The position numbers were made by a program, and so were the translations under genes. From contig NZ_KQ948040.1 in NCBI RefSeq assembly GCF_001513965.1, positions 1-64,000 of the forward strand: a stretch of DNA of 64,000 nt, given 5' to 3'. Origin of the DNA: Streptomyces cellostaticus. Its GTDB lineage: Bacteria; Actinomycetota; Actinomycetes; Streptomycetales; Streptomycetaceae. Positions within the stretch are counted from its first letter, which is position 1, and every line of letters starts with the position of its first letter. Under the pieces are notes generated by a model. The model saw only the letters and a list, made by a program, of their open reading frames with translations. It searched no databases and was not told the origin of the DNA. Shown here piece by piece: positions 47,821-57,631 of this stretch.

Positions 47821-49695
47821 TTACTTCTTACTCTTGGCCGACCCCGCGCTGTCATCGCTGGACAGGACCGCGATGAAGGCCTCCTGCGGAACCTCCACGG
47901 AACCCACCATCTTCATCCGCTTCTTGCCTTCCTTCTGCTTCTCCAGCAGCTTCCGCTTACGGGAGATGTCACCGCCGTAGCACTTGGCGAGGACGTCCTT
48001 GCGGATGGCGCGGATGGTCTCGCGGGCGATGACCCGGGAGCCGATGGCGGCCTGGATCGGCACCTCGAAGGCCTGCCGCGGGATGAGCTCGCGCAGCTTG
48101 GCGACGAGCCGCACCCCGTACGCGTACGCGGCGTCCTTGTGGGTGATCGCCGAGAAGGCGTCCACCTTGTCGCCGTGCAGCAGGATGTCCACCTTGACCA
48201 GGCTGGAGGTCTGCTCGCCGGTGGGCTCGTAGTCGAGGGACGCGTAGCCGCGGGTCTTGGACTTCAGCTGGTCGAAGAAGTCGAAGACGATCTCCGCGAG
48301 CGGGAGGGTGTAGCGGATCTCGACCCGGTCCTCGGAGAGGTAGTCCATGCCGAGCAGGGTGCCGCGCCGGGTCTGGCACAGCTCCATGATCGAGCCGATG
48401 AACTCGGTGGGCGCCAGGATGGTGGCACGCACGACCGGCTCGTAGACCTCGCGGATCTTGCCCTCGGGGAACTCGCTCGGATTGGTGACGGTGTACTCGG
48501 TGCCGTCCTCCATGACCACGCGGTAGACCACGTTCGGCGCGGTGGCGATCAGGTCGAGCCCGAACTCGCGCTCCAGCCGCTCGCGGATCACGTCGAGGTG
48601 GAGCAGACCCAGGAAGCCGACGCGGAAACCGAAGCCGAGGGCGGCGGAGGTCTCCGGCTCGTAGACCAGCGCGGCGTCGTTGAGCTGCAGCTTGTCGAGG
48701 GCCTCGCGCAGCTCGGGGTAGTCGGAGCCGTCGAGCGGATACAGACCCGAGAAGACCATGGGCTTCGGGTCCTTGTAGCCGCCGAGCGCCTCCGTGGCGC
48801 CCTTGGCCTGGCTGGTGACGGTGTCACCGACCTTGGACTGGCGCACGTCCTTCACGCCGGTGATGAGGTAGCCCACCTCACCGACGCCGAGACCGTCCGC
48901 CGGGAGCATCTCCGGCGAGTTGGTCCCGATCTCCAGCAGCTCGTGGGTGGCACCGGTCGACATCATCCTGATGCGCTCGCGCTTGTTGAGCTGGCCGTCG
49001 ATGACACGGACGTACGTCACGACACCGCGGTAGGAGTCGTAGACCGAGTCGAAGATCATCGCGCGGGCCGGCGCATCGGCGACCCCGACCGGCGCCGGGA
49101 TCTCCTTGACGACCTTGTTGAGCAGCGCGTCGACGCCGAGGCCGGTCTTGGCGGAGACCTTGAGCACGTCCGACGGGTCGCAGCCGACCAGGTTCGCCAG
49201 CTCCTCGGCGAACTTCTCCGGCTGGGCGGCCGGCAGGTCGATCTTGTTCAGTACGGGGATGATCGTGAGGTCGTTCTCCATCGCCAGGTAGAGGTTGGCG
49301 AGGGTCTGCGCCTCGATGCCCTGGGCGGCGTCGACGAGGAGGATGGTCCCCTCACAGGCGGCCAGCGACCGCGAGACCTCGTAGGTGAAGTCGACGTGCC
49401 CCGGGGTGTCGATCATGTTGAGGATGTGGGTCGTGCCCTGGTCGGGGCCCTCGGTCGGGGCCCAGGGCAGACGCACCGCCTGGGACTTGATCGTGATGCC
49501 GCGCTCGCGCTCGATGTCCATCCGGTCGAGGTACTGAGCACGCATCTGCCGCTGCTCGACCACACCGGTCAGCTGGAGCATCCGGTCGGCGAGTGTGGAC
49601 TTGCCGTGGTCGATGTGCGCGATGATGCAGAAATTGCGGATCAGAGCCGGGGCGGTACGGCTCGGCTCGGGCACATGGTTAGGGGTCGCGGGCAC
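47821..49695 (-). CDS. lepA: Elongation factor 4 (LepA)
   Basis: LepA is a ribosomal translocase-like GTPase that back-translocates stalled ribosomes. At 624 residues it has G1 [17 protein letters not shown]3 DTPGHVDF, G4 NKIDLP, and the LepA-specific C-terminal region with [25 protein letters not shown]. The GTG start is chosen at VPATPNH, with AGGA nearby. It is divergent from rpsT. The space to the acyl-CoA synthetase (47559-47820) holds the palindrome and no gene. Confidence 0.97.
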   Translation of the reverse strand: MPATPNHVPEPSRTAPALIRNFCIIAHIDHGKSTLADRMLQLTGVVEQRQMRAQYLDRMDIERERGITIKSQAVRLPWAPTEGPDQGTTHILNMIDTPGHVDFTYEVSRSLAACEGTILLVDAAQGIEAQTLANLYLAMENDLTIIPVLNKIDLPAAQPEKFAEELANLVGCDPSDVLKVSAKTGLGVDALLNKVVKEIPAPVGVADAPARAMIFDSVYDSYRGVVTYVRVIDGQLNKRERIRMMSTGATHELLEIGTNSPEMLPADGLGVGEVGYLITGVKDVRQSKVGDTVTSQAKGATEALGGYKDPKPMVFSGLYPLDGSDYPELREALDKLQLNDAALVYEPETSAALGFGFRVGFLGLLHLDVIRERLEREFGLDLIATAPNVVYRVVMEDGTEYTVTNPSEFPEGKIREVYEPVVRATILAPTEFIGSIMELCQTRRGTLLGMDYLSEDRVEIRYTLPLAEIVFDFFDQLKSKTRGYASLDYEPTGEQTSSLVKVDILLHGDKVDAFSAITHKDAAYAYGVRLVAKLRELIPRQAFEVPIQAAIGSRVIARETIRAIRKDVLAKCYGGDISRKRKLLEKQKEGKKRMKMVGSVEVPQEAFIAVLSSDDSAGSAKSKK

Positions 49696-49824
49696 GCAGG
49701 GTCCTGTCTCTTGAGGCGCCTTATGCCTCGGGTCGGATCGATACGTAGTCTCCATGGTCCCACGCGGAGGGACCGAGGACCGTTTTGGGCCGTTCGCAGG
49801 GCCACTGGTACTGTAGATGGCTGT

Positions 49825-49849
49825 GCCTCATGCCCTCTCGGCGTGAGGC
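49825..49849 (+). promoter_or_regulatory. rpsT 5' leader hairpin
   Basis: GCCTCATGCC and GGCGTGAGGC form a 10-pair stem (one G-U) with a 5-base loop, 70 bp upstream of the rpsT start and followed by AAAATTTTT. TTGGGC and TACTGT 18 bp apart just upstream form a plausible sigma-HrdB promoter. It may be a protein-binding leader or an attenuator. Confidence 0.5.
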
Positions 49850-49921
49850 GCGACAGAAAATTTTTGGATCACCGGTACGGGACCCGAGCGGCCCCGCACC
49901 TGAACCTGAAAAGGCTCCTTC

Positions 49922-50188
49922 GTGGCGAACATCAAGTCCCAGATCAAGCGGATCAAGACCAACGAGAAGGCTCGGCTGCGCAACAAGGCCGTCAAGTCCT
50001 CCCTGAAGACCGCGATCCGCAAGGCCCGTGAGGCCGCTGCCGCGGGTGACGTCGAGAAGGCCACCGAGCTGCAGCGCGCTGCCGCGCGTGCGCTCGACAA
50101 GGCCGTCTCGAAGGGCGTCATCCACAAGAACCAGGCCGCCAACAAGAAGTCGGCGCTTGCTTCCAAGGTCACGTCCCTCAAGGGCTGA
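49922..50188 (+). CDS. rpsT: 30S ribosomal protein S20
   Basis: S20 binds 16S rRNA in the 30S body. At 88 residues it is of normal length, with the typical [20 protein letters not shown] start, a Lys/Ala-rich helical middle and [15 protein letters not shown] near the end. The start is GTG after AAAAGG. It is divergent from lepA, a conserved pairing. Confidence 0.98.
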   Translation: MANIKSQIKRIKTNEKARLRNKAVKSSLKTAIRKAREAAAAGDVEKATELQRAAARALDKAVSKGVIHKNQAANKKSALASKVTSLKG

Positions 50189-50261
50189 AACTCCCTTCTG
50201 ATCTGACCGCCGGAAGGACCCAGAGCGGGCCCTCTCTCATCCGCTCCCGTCCGGCACCCCA

Positions 50262-50303
50262 GAGCCTGTTCGCGGCCTGCGTTCGCCACGCGGGAACGGG
50301 CTC
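50262..50303 (+). terminator. Hairpin downstream of rpsT
   Basis: GAGCCTGTTCGCG can pair with CGCGGGAACGGGCTC across a 14-base loop, with a bulge. It lies 74 bp after the rpsT stop and lacks a U-tract. The rest of 50189-50388 shows no gene. Confidence 0.45.
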
Positions 50304-50388
50304 GCAAGCTTGATCCGAGGCCCCGGTGCCCTCCCTTCCCCAGGGTGGGCGGCGGGGCCTTCGGCATGACCACCCCCGGGCACCTGCG

Positions 50389-50784
50389 TCACGACCAGAA
50401 CGCGTTGTCCAGGTCGATGTCCGTTACGCACTGGTCGATGTCGGTGATCTTGTCCCCGACGATCCGGACGACGAGGCATCCGTCCTCGTGATAGCGCCTC
50501 CCCTCGCGCTCCGCGGTGATGTGGTGCAGGGCGACGGCATGGCCCCGGCCGTCGACGAACACCGTGCGCAGGTCGGCGCGCAAGCTGCCACCGGTCTCCT
50601 GGAAGAGCCGGCGGTACATCCCGATCACCGCGTCCTGGCCCTTGAAGTCACCGGACAGCGGGTGGCTGCCGGGCACGTGGTAGGTGACGTCCGCCGTCAT
50701 CAACCCGCGCAGGGTGTCCATGTCGACGCGGAGGAAGGCGTCGTAACCCTTGCGGACGAGCGTTGCATGCGGGTGTTCAGCCAT
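50389..50784 (-). CDS. NTF2-like/SnoaL-type protein
   Basis: This is a 131-residue NTF2-fold protein of the SnoaL/SgcJ kind. Blocks ATLVRKGYDAFLRVDMDTLRGLMTADVTYHVPG and DAVIGMYRRLFQETGG give the cone-shaped fold; HHITAEREGRRYHEDGCLVVRI is the later strand region. These folds can be isomerases, cyclases or simple binding proteins. It is alone between rpsT and holA. The start is taken at MAEHPHAT; an upstream GTG is possible. Confidence 0.8.
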   Translation of the reverse strand: MAEHPHATLVRKGYDAFLRVDMDTLRGLMTADVTYHVPGSHPLSGDFKGQDAVIGMYRRLFQETGGSLRADLRTVFVDGRGHAVALHHITAEREGRRYHEDGCLVVRIVGDKITDIDQCVTDIDLDNAFWS

Positions 50785-50885
50785 GGAGACCGCCACCTTC
50801 CCGTGCCTCGGCGATGTACGGCTGACAGCTCCGATTCTCCTCGCCGACCGCGGCGGGGCGACTGGATCACGCTCCCGCCGGCGGC

Positions 50886-51875
50886 TCAGCCCCGTCCTCT
50901 GGACCGCGCCGCCCGGGCGATCGTCACGACGGCCTTCTCCAGGGCGTACTCGGGATCGTCGCCGCCGCCCTTCACACCCGCGTCAGCCTCGGCGACCGCA
51001 CGCAGTGCCACGGCCACCCCGTCCGGCGTCCAGCCCCGCATCTGCTGCCGCACCCGGTCGATCTTCCAGGGCGGCATCCCCAGCTCCCGCGCGAGGTCGG
51101 CGGGCCGGCCGCCGCGCGCCGACGACAGCTTGCCGATCGCCCGCACGCCCTGCGCGAGCGCGCTGGTGATCATCACCGGCGCGACCCCGGTCGCCAGCGA
51201 CCACCTGAGTGCCTCCAGCGCCTCCGCCGTGCGCCCCTCCACGGCCCGGTCGGCGACCGTGAAGCTGGAGGCCTCGGCCCGCCCGGTGTAGTACCGCCCG
51301 ACGACGGCCTCGTCGATCGTCCCCTCTACGTCGGCGACGAGTTGCGCCGCCGCCGAAGCCAGCTCCCGCAGATCGCTTCCGATCGCGTCGACCAGGGCCT
51401 GGCAGGCCTCGGGCGTGGCCGACCGCCCGAACGAGCGGAACTCCCCCCGCACGAACGCCAGCCGGTCCGCCGGCTTGGTCATCTTCGGGCAGGCCACCTC
51501 ACGCGCGCCCGCCTTGCGCGCGGCGTCCAGCAGGCCCTTGCCCTTGGCGGCGCCCGCGTGGAGCAGCACGAGGGTGATCTCCTCGGCGGGGGACCCGAGG
51601 TAGGACTTCACATCCTTGATCGTGTCGGCGGACAGATCCTGCGCATTGCGTACGACCACGACCTTGCGCTCGGCGAAGAGCGAGGGACTGGTCAGCTCGG
51701 CGAGTGTGCCGGGCTGCACCTGGTCCGGGGTCAGGTCACGTACGTCCGTGTCGGCGTCGGCAGCTCTGGCGGCAGCCACCACCTCCTGCACGGCACGGTC
51801 GAGCAGGAGGTCCTCCTGGCCCACGGCAAGGGTCACCGGGGCGAGAGGGTCGTCATTTGCAGTCTTTCTGGCCAT
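50886..51875 (-). CDS. holA: DNA polymerase III delta subunit
   Basis: HolA is the clamp-loader delta subunit that opens the beta sliding clamp. At 329 residues it has LAVGQEDLLLDRAVQEVV near the N terminus, the conserved SLFAERKVVVVRNAQDL, and the C-terminal DNA-polymerase III delta region with GMPPWKIDRVRQQMRGW. It lies between lepA/rpsT and comEC as in other Streptomyces. Confidence 0.95.
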   Translation of the reverse strand: MARKTANDDPLAPVTLAVGQEDLLLDRAVQEVVAAARAADADTDVRDLTPDQVQPGTLAELTSPSLFAERKVVVVRNAQDLSADTIKDVKSYLGSPAEEITLVLLHAGAAKGKGLLDAARKAGAREVACPKMTKPADRLAFVRGEFRSFGRSATPEACQALVDAIGSDLRELASAAAQLVADVEGTIDEAVVGRYYTGRAEASSFTVADRAVEGRTAEALEALRWSLATGVAPVMITSALAQGVRAIGKLSSARGGRPADLARELGMPPWKIDRVRQQMRGWTPDGVAVALRAVAEADAGVKGGGDDPEYALEKAVVTIARAARSRGRG

Positions 51876-51961
51876 CGCCTAAAGCATCCCACGCGGCACT
51901 GACAACGAACCGGTCCGCGGCCCTGATCGGTCCCCGAGCCCACCCGGAGTCCGCCTCGGGG

Positions 51962-52207
51962 TCACGGCTCCTCGCGCCAGCCGTCCCACTGCCCCGCGAA
52001 CGCGTCCAGCTCGGCGGGGTCCAGGCGTTCGCCCTCGTCGTGCAGCACGACCAGCCACTGGGCGTCCTCGGCGTCGTCCTCGCCGGCCAGCGCGTCCCGA
52101 ACGAGCTGGGGCTCCTCGTCGAGGCCGAAGCGCTCCCCGAGCGCCTCGGCCGCCTCCTCGGCGGCATCGCGGTCGGGCAGCACCAGCACATGTCTCACAT
52201 CACTCAC
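51962..52207 (-). CDS. Small acidic hypothetical protein
   Basis: This is an 81-residue acidic protein, with no family recognised. VRHVLVLPDRDAAEEAAEALGERFGLDEE suggests a ferredoxin-like or RNA-recognition-like half, and a Trp-rich acidic end (QWLVVLHDEG, AFAGQWDGWREEP) follows. GTG 52207 is chosen because GGAGA lies at the right distance; an ATG at 52225 overlaps that site. Homologues are expected in the genus at this position next to holA. Confidence 0.65.
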   Translation of the reverse strand: MSDVRHVLVLPDRDAAEEAAEALGERFGLDEEPQLVRDALAGEDDAEDAQWLVVLHDEGERLDPAELDAFAGQWDGWREEP

Positions 52208-52248
52208 GGGCCCATTCTCCGGCACACTGCCCCGACCGAAGCGCCAGG

Positions 52249-52437
52249 TCAGCCGTTGGGCACGAGCGGTACGCCGTGGTCGAGCCGGATGCTCGGCCCG
52301 ACCACCGCGATGCCCCGCGCCGGCATGGTCTGCCGGCTCACCGTGAAGCCGTCGCGGCGGAGTCGTCGCGGCGGAGTTCGGTGGTGGCCCGGCAGGCCGC
52401 CCGCGCCTCGCCCTGCATACCGTTGCCGTAGGTTCAT
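52249..52437 (-). pseudogene. Possible remnant of an IclR-type regulator
   Basis: This is a 62-codon frame whose middle reads RRDGFTVSRQTMPARGIAVVGPSIRL, resembling the C-terminal effector domain of IclR-family regulators (RxxGFAVSRxxxxPGxxxVAxP). No helix-turn-helix or full-length gene is present. It overlaps the stop of the neighbouring acetyltransferase gene by 4 bases. It may equally be a chance frame. Confidence 0.3.
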
Positions 52438-53300
52438 TCGGTCACTGATGCGACTTTCGGATGCGGCTTTCGAGACAACAGCGGTGTCGGCACTGAGCTC
52501 AGCCCGATCCCGAACCCCTCCCGGTACACCGCCAGCACCTCCTCGTCGGTGCCCAGTTCCCGTGTCTCCTTCCTGCCGTCAGCGGCCGTCGTGGTCAACT
52601 TCCGCCCACTGAGCGTGATCCGCCCGCCGTCCTCGGTCACCCGTGAGCACACCAGGGACTGGGTGAAGTGCGAGTGCGGCGAAGTGCTGTTCCACCAGGC
52701 CCCGCCCACGAAGTCCCCGAGCACCCGGGGCCGCCGCTCCAGCCGGTACTCCGGCTGGCCGTCCCGTACGACGTCCAGGTCAGCCGACCTGGAGGGGTCT
52801 CCCCCGCCGCCGAGCACCCCGGCCGCGTCCGGTCCGGCCTCCGCCACCCGGAACGTCCCGCCGGGGTCCGCCTGCTCACCGCGTTCCGTGAACGCCAGCG
52901 GAAAGTGGCTGTGCGCCCCGAACCCGACATCGGCGAGCCAGTCACCGCCGTCGGCCGTCCGCACCCGCAGCGCGAGGTGGTCGTACGGGATCCCGAGCCG
53001 CCCCTCGTCCCCGTACACCCGCGCGGCGAGCAGCTCGACCTCGTAGCCGAGGGCGGCGAGCAACACCCCGAACGCGCCGTTGAGTTCGTAGCAGAAGCCG
53101 CCCCGCCGCGCCTCGACCAGCTTGTCCAGCAAGTGCTTCTCGCCCAGCACGATCTCCTCGCCGAGGTGGATCGACAGGTTCTCGAAGGGGACGGTCCGCA
53201 GATGGCGCAGGTGCAGTTCGCGCAGCGCCTCGGCGGTGGGCCGCTGCGGGCGCACGGCCCCGATCCGACGGAGATAGGCGTCAATCTGTGCTGCGTTCAT
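52434..53300 (-). CDS. Arylamine N-acetyltransferase
   Basis: NAT transfers acetyl groups from acetyl-CoA to arylamines or aryl hydrazines. At 288 residues it has the Cys70-His108-Asp124 triad in RRGGFCYELNGAF, YDHLALRV and WLADVGFGAH. The N-terminal VPFENLSIHLGE is also diagnostic. The start is chosen at MNAAQID. In actinomycetes such enzymes can also close amide bonds in natural-product synthesis, but no pathway genes are nearby. Confidence 0.95.
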   Translation of the reverse strand: MNAAQIDAYLRRIGAVRPQRPTAEALRELHLRHLRTVPFENLSIHLGEEIVLGEKHLLDKLVEARRGGFCYELNGAFGVLLAALGYEVELLAARVYGDEGRLGIPYDHLALRVRTADGGDWLADVGFGAHSHFPLAFTERGEQADPGGTFRVAEAGPDAAGVLGGGGDPSRSADLDVVRDGQPEYRLERRPRVLGDFVGGAWWNSTSPHSHFTQSLVCSRVTEDGGRITLSGRKLTTTAADGRKETRELGTDEEVLAVYREGFGIGLSSVPTPLLSRKPHPKVASVTE

Positions 53301-53326
53301 ACCCCCAGTCTGTGCCCAGCCCTCCC

Positions 53327-53640
53327 ATCCCGACCTGGTCCCTCCCACCCGGCGCTGGATCCGGCTGCGTCCGGGCACCGGTCACCCGGAAGCATGGGCA
53401 CCAGGCGGGCCTCTGCCCCCTTCATCCCGAGCCGGGTCCGGCCGCCTCCCCTCCCGACCCGGTCCCTACCATCCGGTGCTGGATCCGGCTGCCTCCAGGT
53501 GGCACCGGTCGCCCTCGACGGGTACCAGCTGGGCCTCCTCGTCCTTCCTCCCGAACCGGTCCGGCCGCCTCCCGTCCCGACCTGGTCCTGCCGGCTCCCA
53601 TCCCGCCCCAGTCCGGCCGCCTCTACACCCGAGACCGTGT
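53327..53640. repeat. Imperfect tandem repeat, period about 123 bp, 2.5 copies
   Basis: Units begin at CGACCTGGTCC (53331), CGACCCGGTCC (53455) and CGACCTGGTCC (53578). Each carries GGATCCGGCTGC, a GGCACCGGTC-like segment and TCCGGCCGCCTCC. The region between the NAT gene and comEC (53301-53771) otherwise holds no gene I can support; open frames in it are low-complexity Pro/Ser strings. Confidence 0.65.
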
Positions 53641-53771
53641 CCGGTCTCCTCCCGTCCTTGGTTCGGTGTCCGCTGTTCTCTTCTTCCGGTGCTTTGCCCG
53701 TCCCTCCTTGTCCGCCGGGGCCGGTCCGCCCCCGTCCGATTGCCCGAAGCCGCCCGCCCGCCTCGCCTGCC

Positions 53772-56355
53772 TCAGTCCCGGGCCACCCGCACCTCCCCTC
53801 TTGCCCCTCCGGTCCCGCCCACCGCAAGTGCCCCGTCCCGGTCCGTGCGCAGCACCATCGCGCCGCCGGCCCGCAGCGCGGCCACGGTCGCCGGTGCCGG
53901 GTGGCCATAGGGGTTGTCGGCGCCGCAGGAGATGAGCGCCACCCGGGGGGCCGCCAGCCGTATCAGCTCCGGGTCCTGATAGGCCGAGCCGTGATGGGCC
54001 ACCTTCAGGACGTCCACGCCGGCCAGCTCGGCCGCCACCGGTGACCGCAACAGCTCCTGCTGGGCGGGAGGTTCGAGGTCCCCGAGCAACAGCAGCCGCA
54101 GTCCGCCGGACCGTACGAGCAGGGCGACACTGGCGTCGTTCGGGCCGTCGAGCTCCGGTGCCGGGCCCTGGCCGGGAGGTGGCGCCGCGGGCGGCCACAG
54201 CACCCGCCAGGCGAGGGCTCCGGTGCGCCGTTCCTCCCCGGCTGCGGCCCGGGTGAGCGGGATGTGCCGTTCGGCCGCCTCCCTTCTCACGAACTCGGCC
54301 TGGTCCGCCGGTTCTTCGAAATCCGTGGTCTCGATCGCGGCCACCGAGCGGCCCCGCAGGACACCGGGCAGGCCCGCGACATGATCGGCATGGAAGTGGG
54401 TCAGGACGACCAAGGGGATGCGAGTGATGCCCAGCTCCCGCAGGCAGTGGTCCACCAGTGTGGGATCGGGTCCCGCGTCCACGACCACCCCTGCTCCCTC
54501 GCCGGCTGCCAGCACCGTCGCGTCGCCCTGGCCTACGTCGCACATCGCGAACCGCCAGCCCGGCGGCGGCCATCCCGTGATGACCCGGGTCAGCGGCGCC
54601 GGCCGCACCACCACCAGCAGGAGCAGTACGCCGAGCACACCGCACCACCAGGGGTGGCGCAGCAGCCGCCGGGCGGCCAGGACCACGGCCACGGTGACCG
54701 CCGCGAGCAACAGCGCCCCGGCCCAGCTCCCCGGCCAGTCCACACCCCCGCCGGGCAGCGCCGCCCCGGTCCGGGCGACCCTGGCGATCCATCCGGTCGG
54801 CCAACTCGCTCCCCAGGCCAGTACCTTGGCCACCGGCATCGCCACCGGCGCCGTCGCCAGCGCGGCGAATCCCAGCACCGTGGCCGGGGCGACCGCTGCC
54901 TCGGCCAGCAGATTGCAGGGCACCGCCACCAGGCTCACCCGGGCCGACAGCACCACCACGACCGGCGCGCACACGGCCTGCGCTGCGGCGGCCGCGGCCA
55001 GCGCCTCCGCGAACCGGGCCGGTACCCGGCGCCGCCGCAGCGCCTCGCTCCAGCCGGGCGCCAGCACGAGCAGTGCGCCGGTCGCCAGCACGGAGAGCAG
55101 GAAGCCGTAACTGCGCGCCAGCCACGGGTCGTACAGGACCAGCAGGAGGACGGCCGTGGCCAGTGCCGGAATCAGGGATCTGCGGCGCCCTGTCGCCAGG
55201 GCGAGCAGGGCGACCGTGCCGCAGGCCGCGGCCCGCAGCACGCTGGGGTCGGGTCGGCACACGATCACGAAGCGGCGTGAGCGCTCCCGCGAGCAGCGCG
55301 GTCGCTCGCAGCGAGAGCCCCAGGCGCGGGGCGAGTCCGCGGCGCTCGACGCGCTGGGCCAGACCGGGCGGCCCGATGAGCAGGGCGAGCAGGATCGTGA
55401 GGTTGCTGCCGGAGACGGCGAGCGTGTGTGCCAGGTCCGTCTCCTTGAAGGCCTCGTCCAGTTCGGGTGTGATCCGCGAGGTGTCGCCGACGACCAGTCC
55501 GGGAAGCAGCGCCCGGGCGTCCCCCGGCAGTCCGTCGCTCGCCTCCCGCAGACCGGCCCTGAGCCGGCCCGCGAGCCGCTGCGGCCCGCTCGGCCCTGCG
55601 ACGACCTCCGGCACCGGTTCGTTCCGCACACGCAGCACGGCCGCGGTCCGGTCGCCGCCGGTCAGGGAGGGTGCCAGTCGAGCGTGCACCCTCAGCCGCG
55701 TGGACGGCAGCAGCCCGAGCCAGACCGGACGCGCACCGCGTGCGCCGGGCGCGGGAGGCGCGGCGGGCGCGTCTTCGTCGGGGGGCGCCCGTGGCGCCGG
55801 AACCTCGGCGTCGACGACCAGCAGCACAGGGCTCCGCGTGCGCACACCCGTCCCGTCGCCCTCCTCCACGCGCCGTACCTCCGCCCGGGCCAGCACCGCC
55901 GTCGGCGCCGCGTGATCACCCCGCACCCGGGGCCTGCTCAGCCAGGGATCGCCGGTCAGCTCGACCTCGGCGGTCACGGTGGCGAACCGGCGGGCCAGCT
56001 CGGGCACCGGCCCGCGCCGTACGTCCGCCCCGTGCAGCCCCGCCGAGGCAGCAGCTGCGGCGACGCAGAGCAGCACGGCGGCGACCGGGGCGCGGAGCCG
56101 GCCGAGCCGAGTCCGCGACCGCCCCCGCCACCACGCCGACAGCACAGCGGCTCCGGCGACCAGGCAGACGACCGCGATGCCGGCGCTCCAGCCCGGCGCG
56201 GCGTCCACGGCCAGCGCCGCCGTCCCCCAGGCCGCGAGCGCCGGCGGCACCAGACGCAGGTCGGCCGGGGTCGGTGGCCGCTGGTCGGCGGGACTGTTCC
56301 CGGCCGCACCGGCTGCCCCGCGCCGCGACGGCTCGCGATCCGGTGCGCCTCTCAT
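53772..56355 (-). pseudogene. comEC: comEC DNA-uptake channel, frameshifted
   Basis: This is a ComEC/Rec2 homologue (membrane channel for DNA import) that is continuous in sequence but not in frame. The N-terminal part to about 55275 reads through DUF4131 and into the competence domain (PGLVVGDTSRITPELDEAFKETDLAHTLAVSGSN). The remainder continues in another frame with FVIVCRPDPSVLRAAACG, many helices, and a C-terminal MBL domain with LTHFHADHVAGLPGVL and LKVAHHGSAYQDPELI. The switch lies near 55272-55277 and needs one base removed. It is either a real inactivation or a sequencing error. comEA overlaps its start by four bases. Confidence 0.85.
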
Positions 56356-57512
56356 GGCCGCACCAGACTGCGCAGGTCGGAGAAGCGGCGGTCGCCGATG
56401 CCGTTGACCTGGCGCAGTTCGTCTACCGAGCGGAAACCGCCGTGCCGGGTGCGGTAGTCGATGATGTGCTGGGCCAGCACCGGGCCGACTCCGGGCAGGG
56501 TGTCGAGCTGGTCCGCGGTCGCCGTGTTGAGGGAGACCGGGGCGGCGGGTCCCGCCCCGTTGCCCGGCCCGGGCGGAGCTGCCGCCACCCCTGGGGGTGC
56601 GCCGACCAGGACCTGCTCGCCGTCCACCAGGAAACGGGCCCGGTTGAGCCCGTCGGTGCTCACGCCCGGCCGTACTCCGCCCGCCGCGCGCAGGGCGTCG
56701 GCCACGCGGGAACCGGCCGGTAACCGCCGGATCCCCGGCTTGCGGACCTTGCCGCCGATGTCCACGACGATCTGGCCGGCCGCGGTCGCCGCTGCGCCGG
56801 CGGAACCGCGGGACTTCGCCTCATCGCCCTTCTTGGCATACGGCGCTTGCGCGCGCACCACTTGAGGAGCGCTCACGGGCTGCGTCCGGCCGGCCCAGAA
56901 GTGCTGGACGGCGAAGGCGACGGCTGCCACGAGTACCACGGCGAGCGCAACCACTCCCCGCCGCTCCACCCCGCATCGCACCTGCAACCACACCGGCAAC
57001 CGCTCCCGCAGAGCAAGCCCGGCCCGCTCCCGCAGGCCCGGTACGAGAGGCTTCGCGGGCTCCGAATGGCCCGCTGGACCTGCCAGTTGCTCCTCGGCGG
57101 CCCGGGTCGGGGGCCCGGGCTCCATGGACGGCGCGCGTGCCTCGCCCGGTCCGGGCGGCGTCGTGCTCGCCGTACTCAGCCGGGGCGCCGCCCACGACAA
57201 CGTCGGCGTACGTAACCTGGGCGCCGCCCCCGTGGCCGCCGCTGTACGCAACCCGGGCGCCGCTCCCGTCACGGTCGCCGTACGCGCGGGAGTCGGCCCG
57301 TCCGGCGGGGCGTTCCCCGACTCGCGCCATTGCACGGCCCGTTCGCCGAAGAGGAGTTCCGCGCGGCGGCGCAGTTCCTCCGCCGGGGCGGGCGCCCGGT
57401 GGCGGGCCCGGCCGCGGTCGGTGGAGCGCCGGCGGATGCGGCCGTCGGAGGCGGGGCCACGCCCGGGCCCGCTGGTCGGGGTGGCTGTGCGTGAACGTGA
57501 TCGAAGTGCCAT
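56352..57512 (-). CDS. comEA: ComEA-family helix-hairpin-helix DNA-binding protein
   Basis: This is a 386-residue membrane-anchored ComEA-like protein. A long Pro/Arg/Thr-rich cytoplasmic N terminus (about 1-190) precedes a transmembrane helix (VVALAVVLVAAVAFAVQHFWA). An SLBB domain follows (IVVDIGGKVRKPGIRRLPAGSRVADALRAAGG), then the DNA-binding HhH region (VSLNTATADQLDTLPGVGPVLAQHIIDYR). The N-terminal part is far longer than in Bacillus ComEA. The stop overlaps the comEC start by four bases. Since comEC is disrupted here, its role in uptake is doubtful in this strain. Confidence 0.92.
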   Translation of the reverse strand: MALRSRSRTATPTSGPGRGPASDGRIRRRSTDRGRARHRAPAPAEELRRRAELLFGERAVQWRESGNAPPDGPTPARTATVTGAAPGLRTAAATGAAPRLRTPTLSWAAPRLSTASTTPPGPGEARAPSMEPGPPTRAAEEQLAGPAGHSEPAKPLVPGLRERAGLALRERLPVWLQVRCGVERRGVVALAVVLVAAVAFAVQHFWAGRTQPVSAPQVVRAQAPYAKKGDEAKSRGSAGAAATAAGQIVVDIGGKVRKPGIRRLPAGSRVADALRAAGGVRPGVSTDGLNRARFLVDGEQVLVGAPPGVAAAPPGPGNGAGPAAPVSLNTATADQLDTLPGVGPVLAQHIIDYRTRHGGFRSVDELRQVNGIGDRRFSDLRSLVRP

Positions 57513-57631
57513 GCGACGAGGATGAGGCATCTCGCCACTTCGCGATGATCTTGGTCAATTCCCGGGGATTACCGGCTAGTTGTGGAAAACTCCACCACTC
57601 ACACGGGTGAGGGCGGGCCGAGGATCCGGCG

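Noticed and set aside
53623-55270. Continuation of the N-terminal comEC frame down to 53623
   Set aside because: After about 55270 it becomes Arg/Gly-rich with no helices, whereas the conserved ComEC sequence continues in another frame.
55265-55285. Programmed ribosomal frameshift in comEC
   Set aside because: No slippery heptamer or following pseudoknot is evident at GCGGCG; a mutation or sequence error is simpler.
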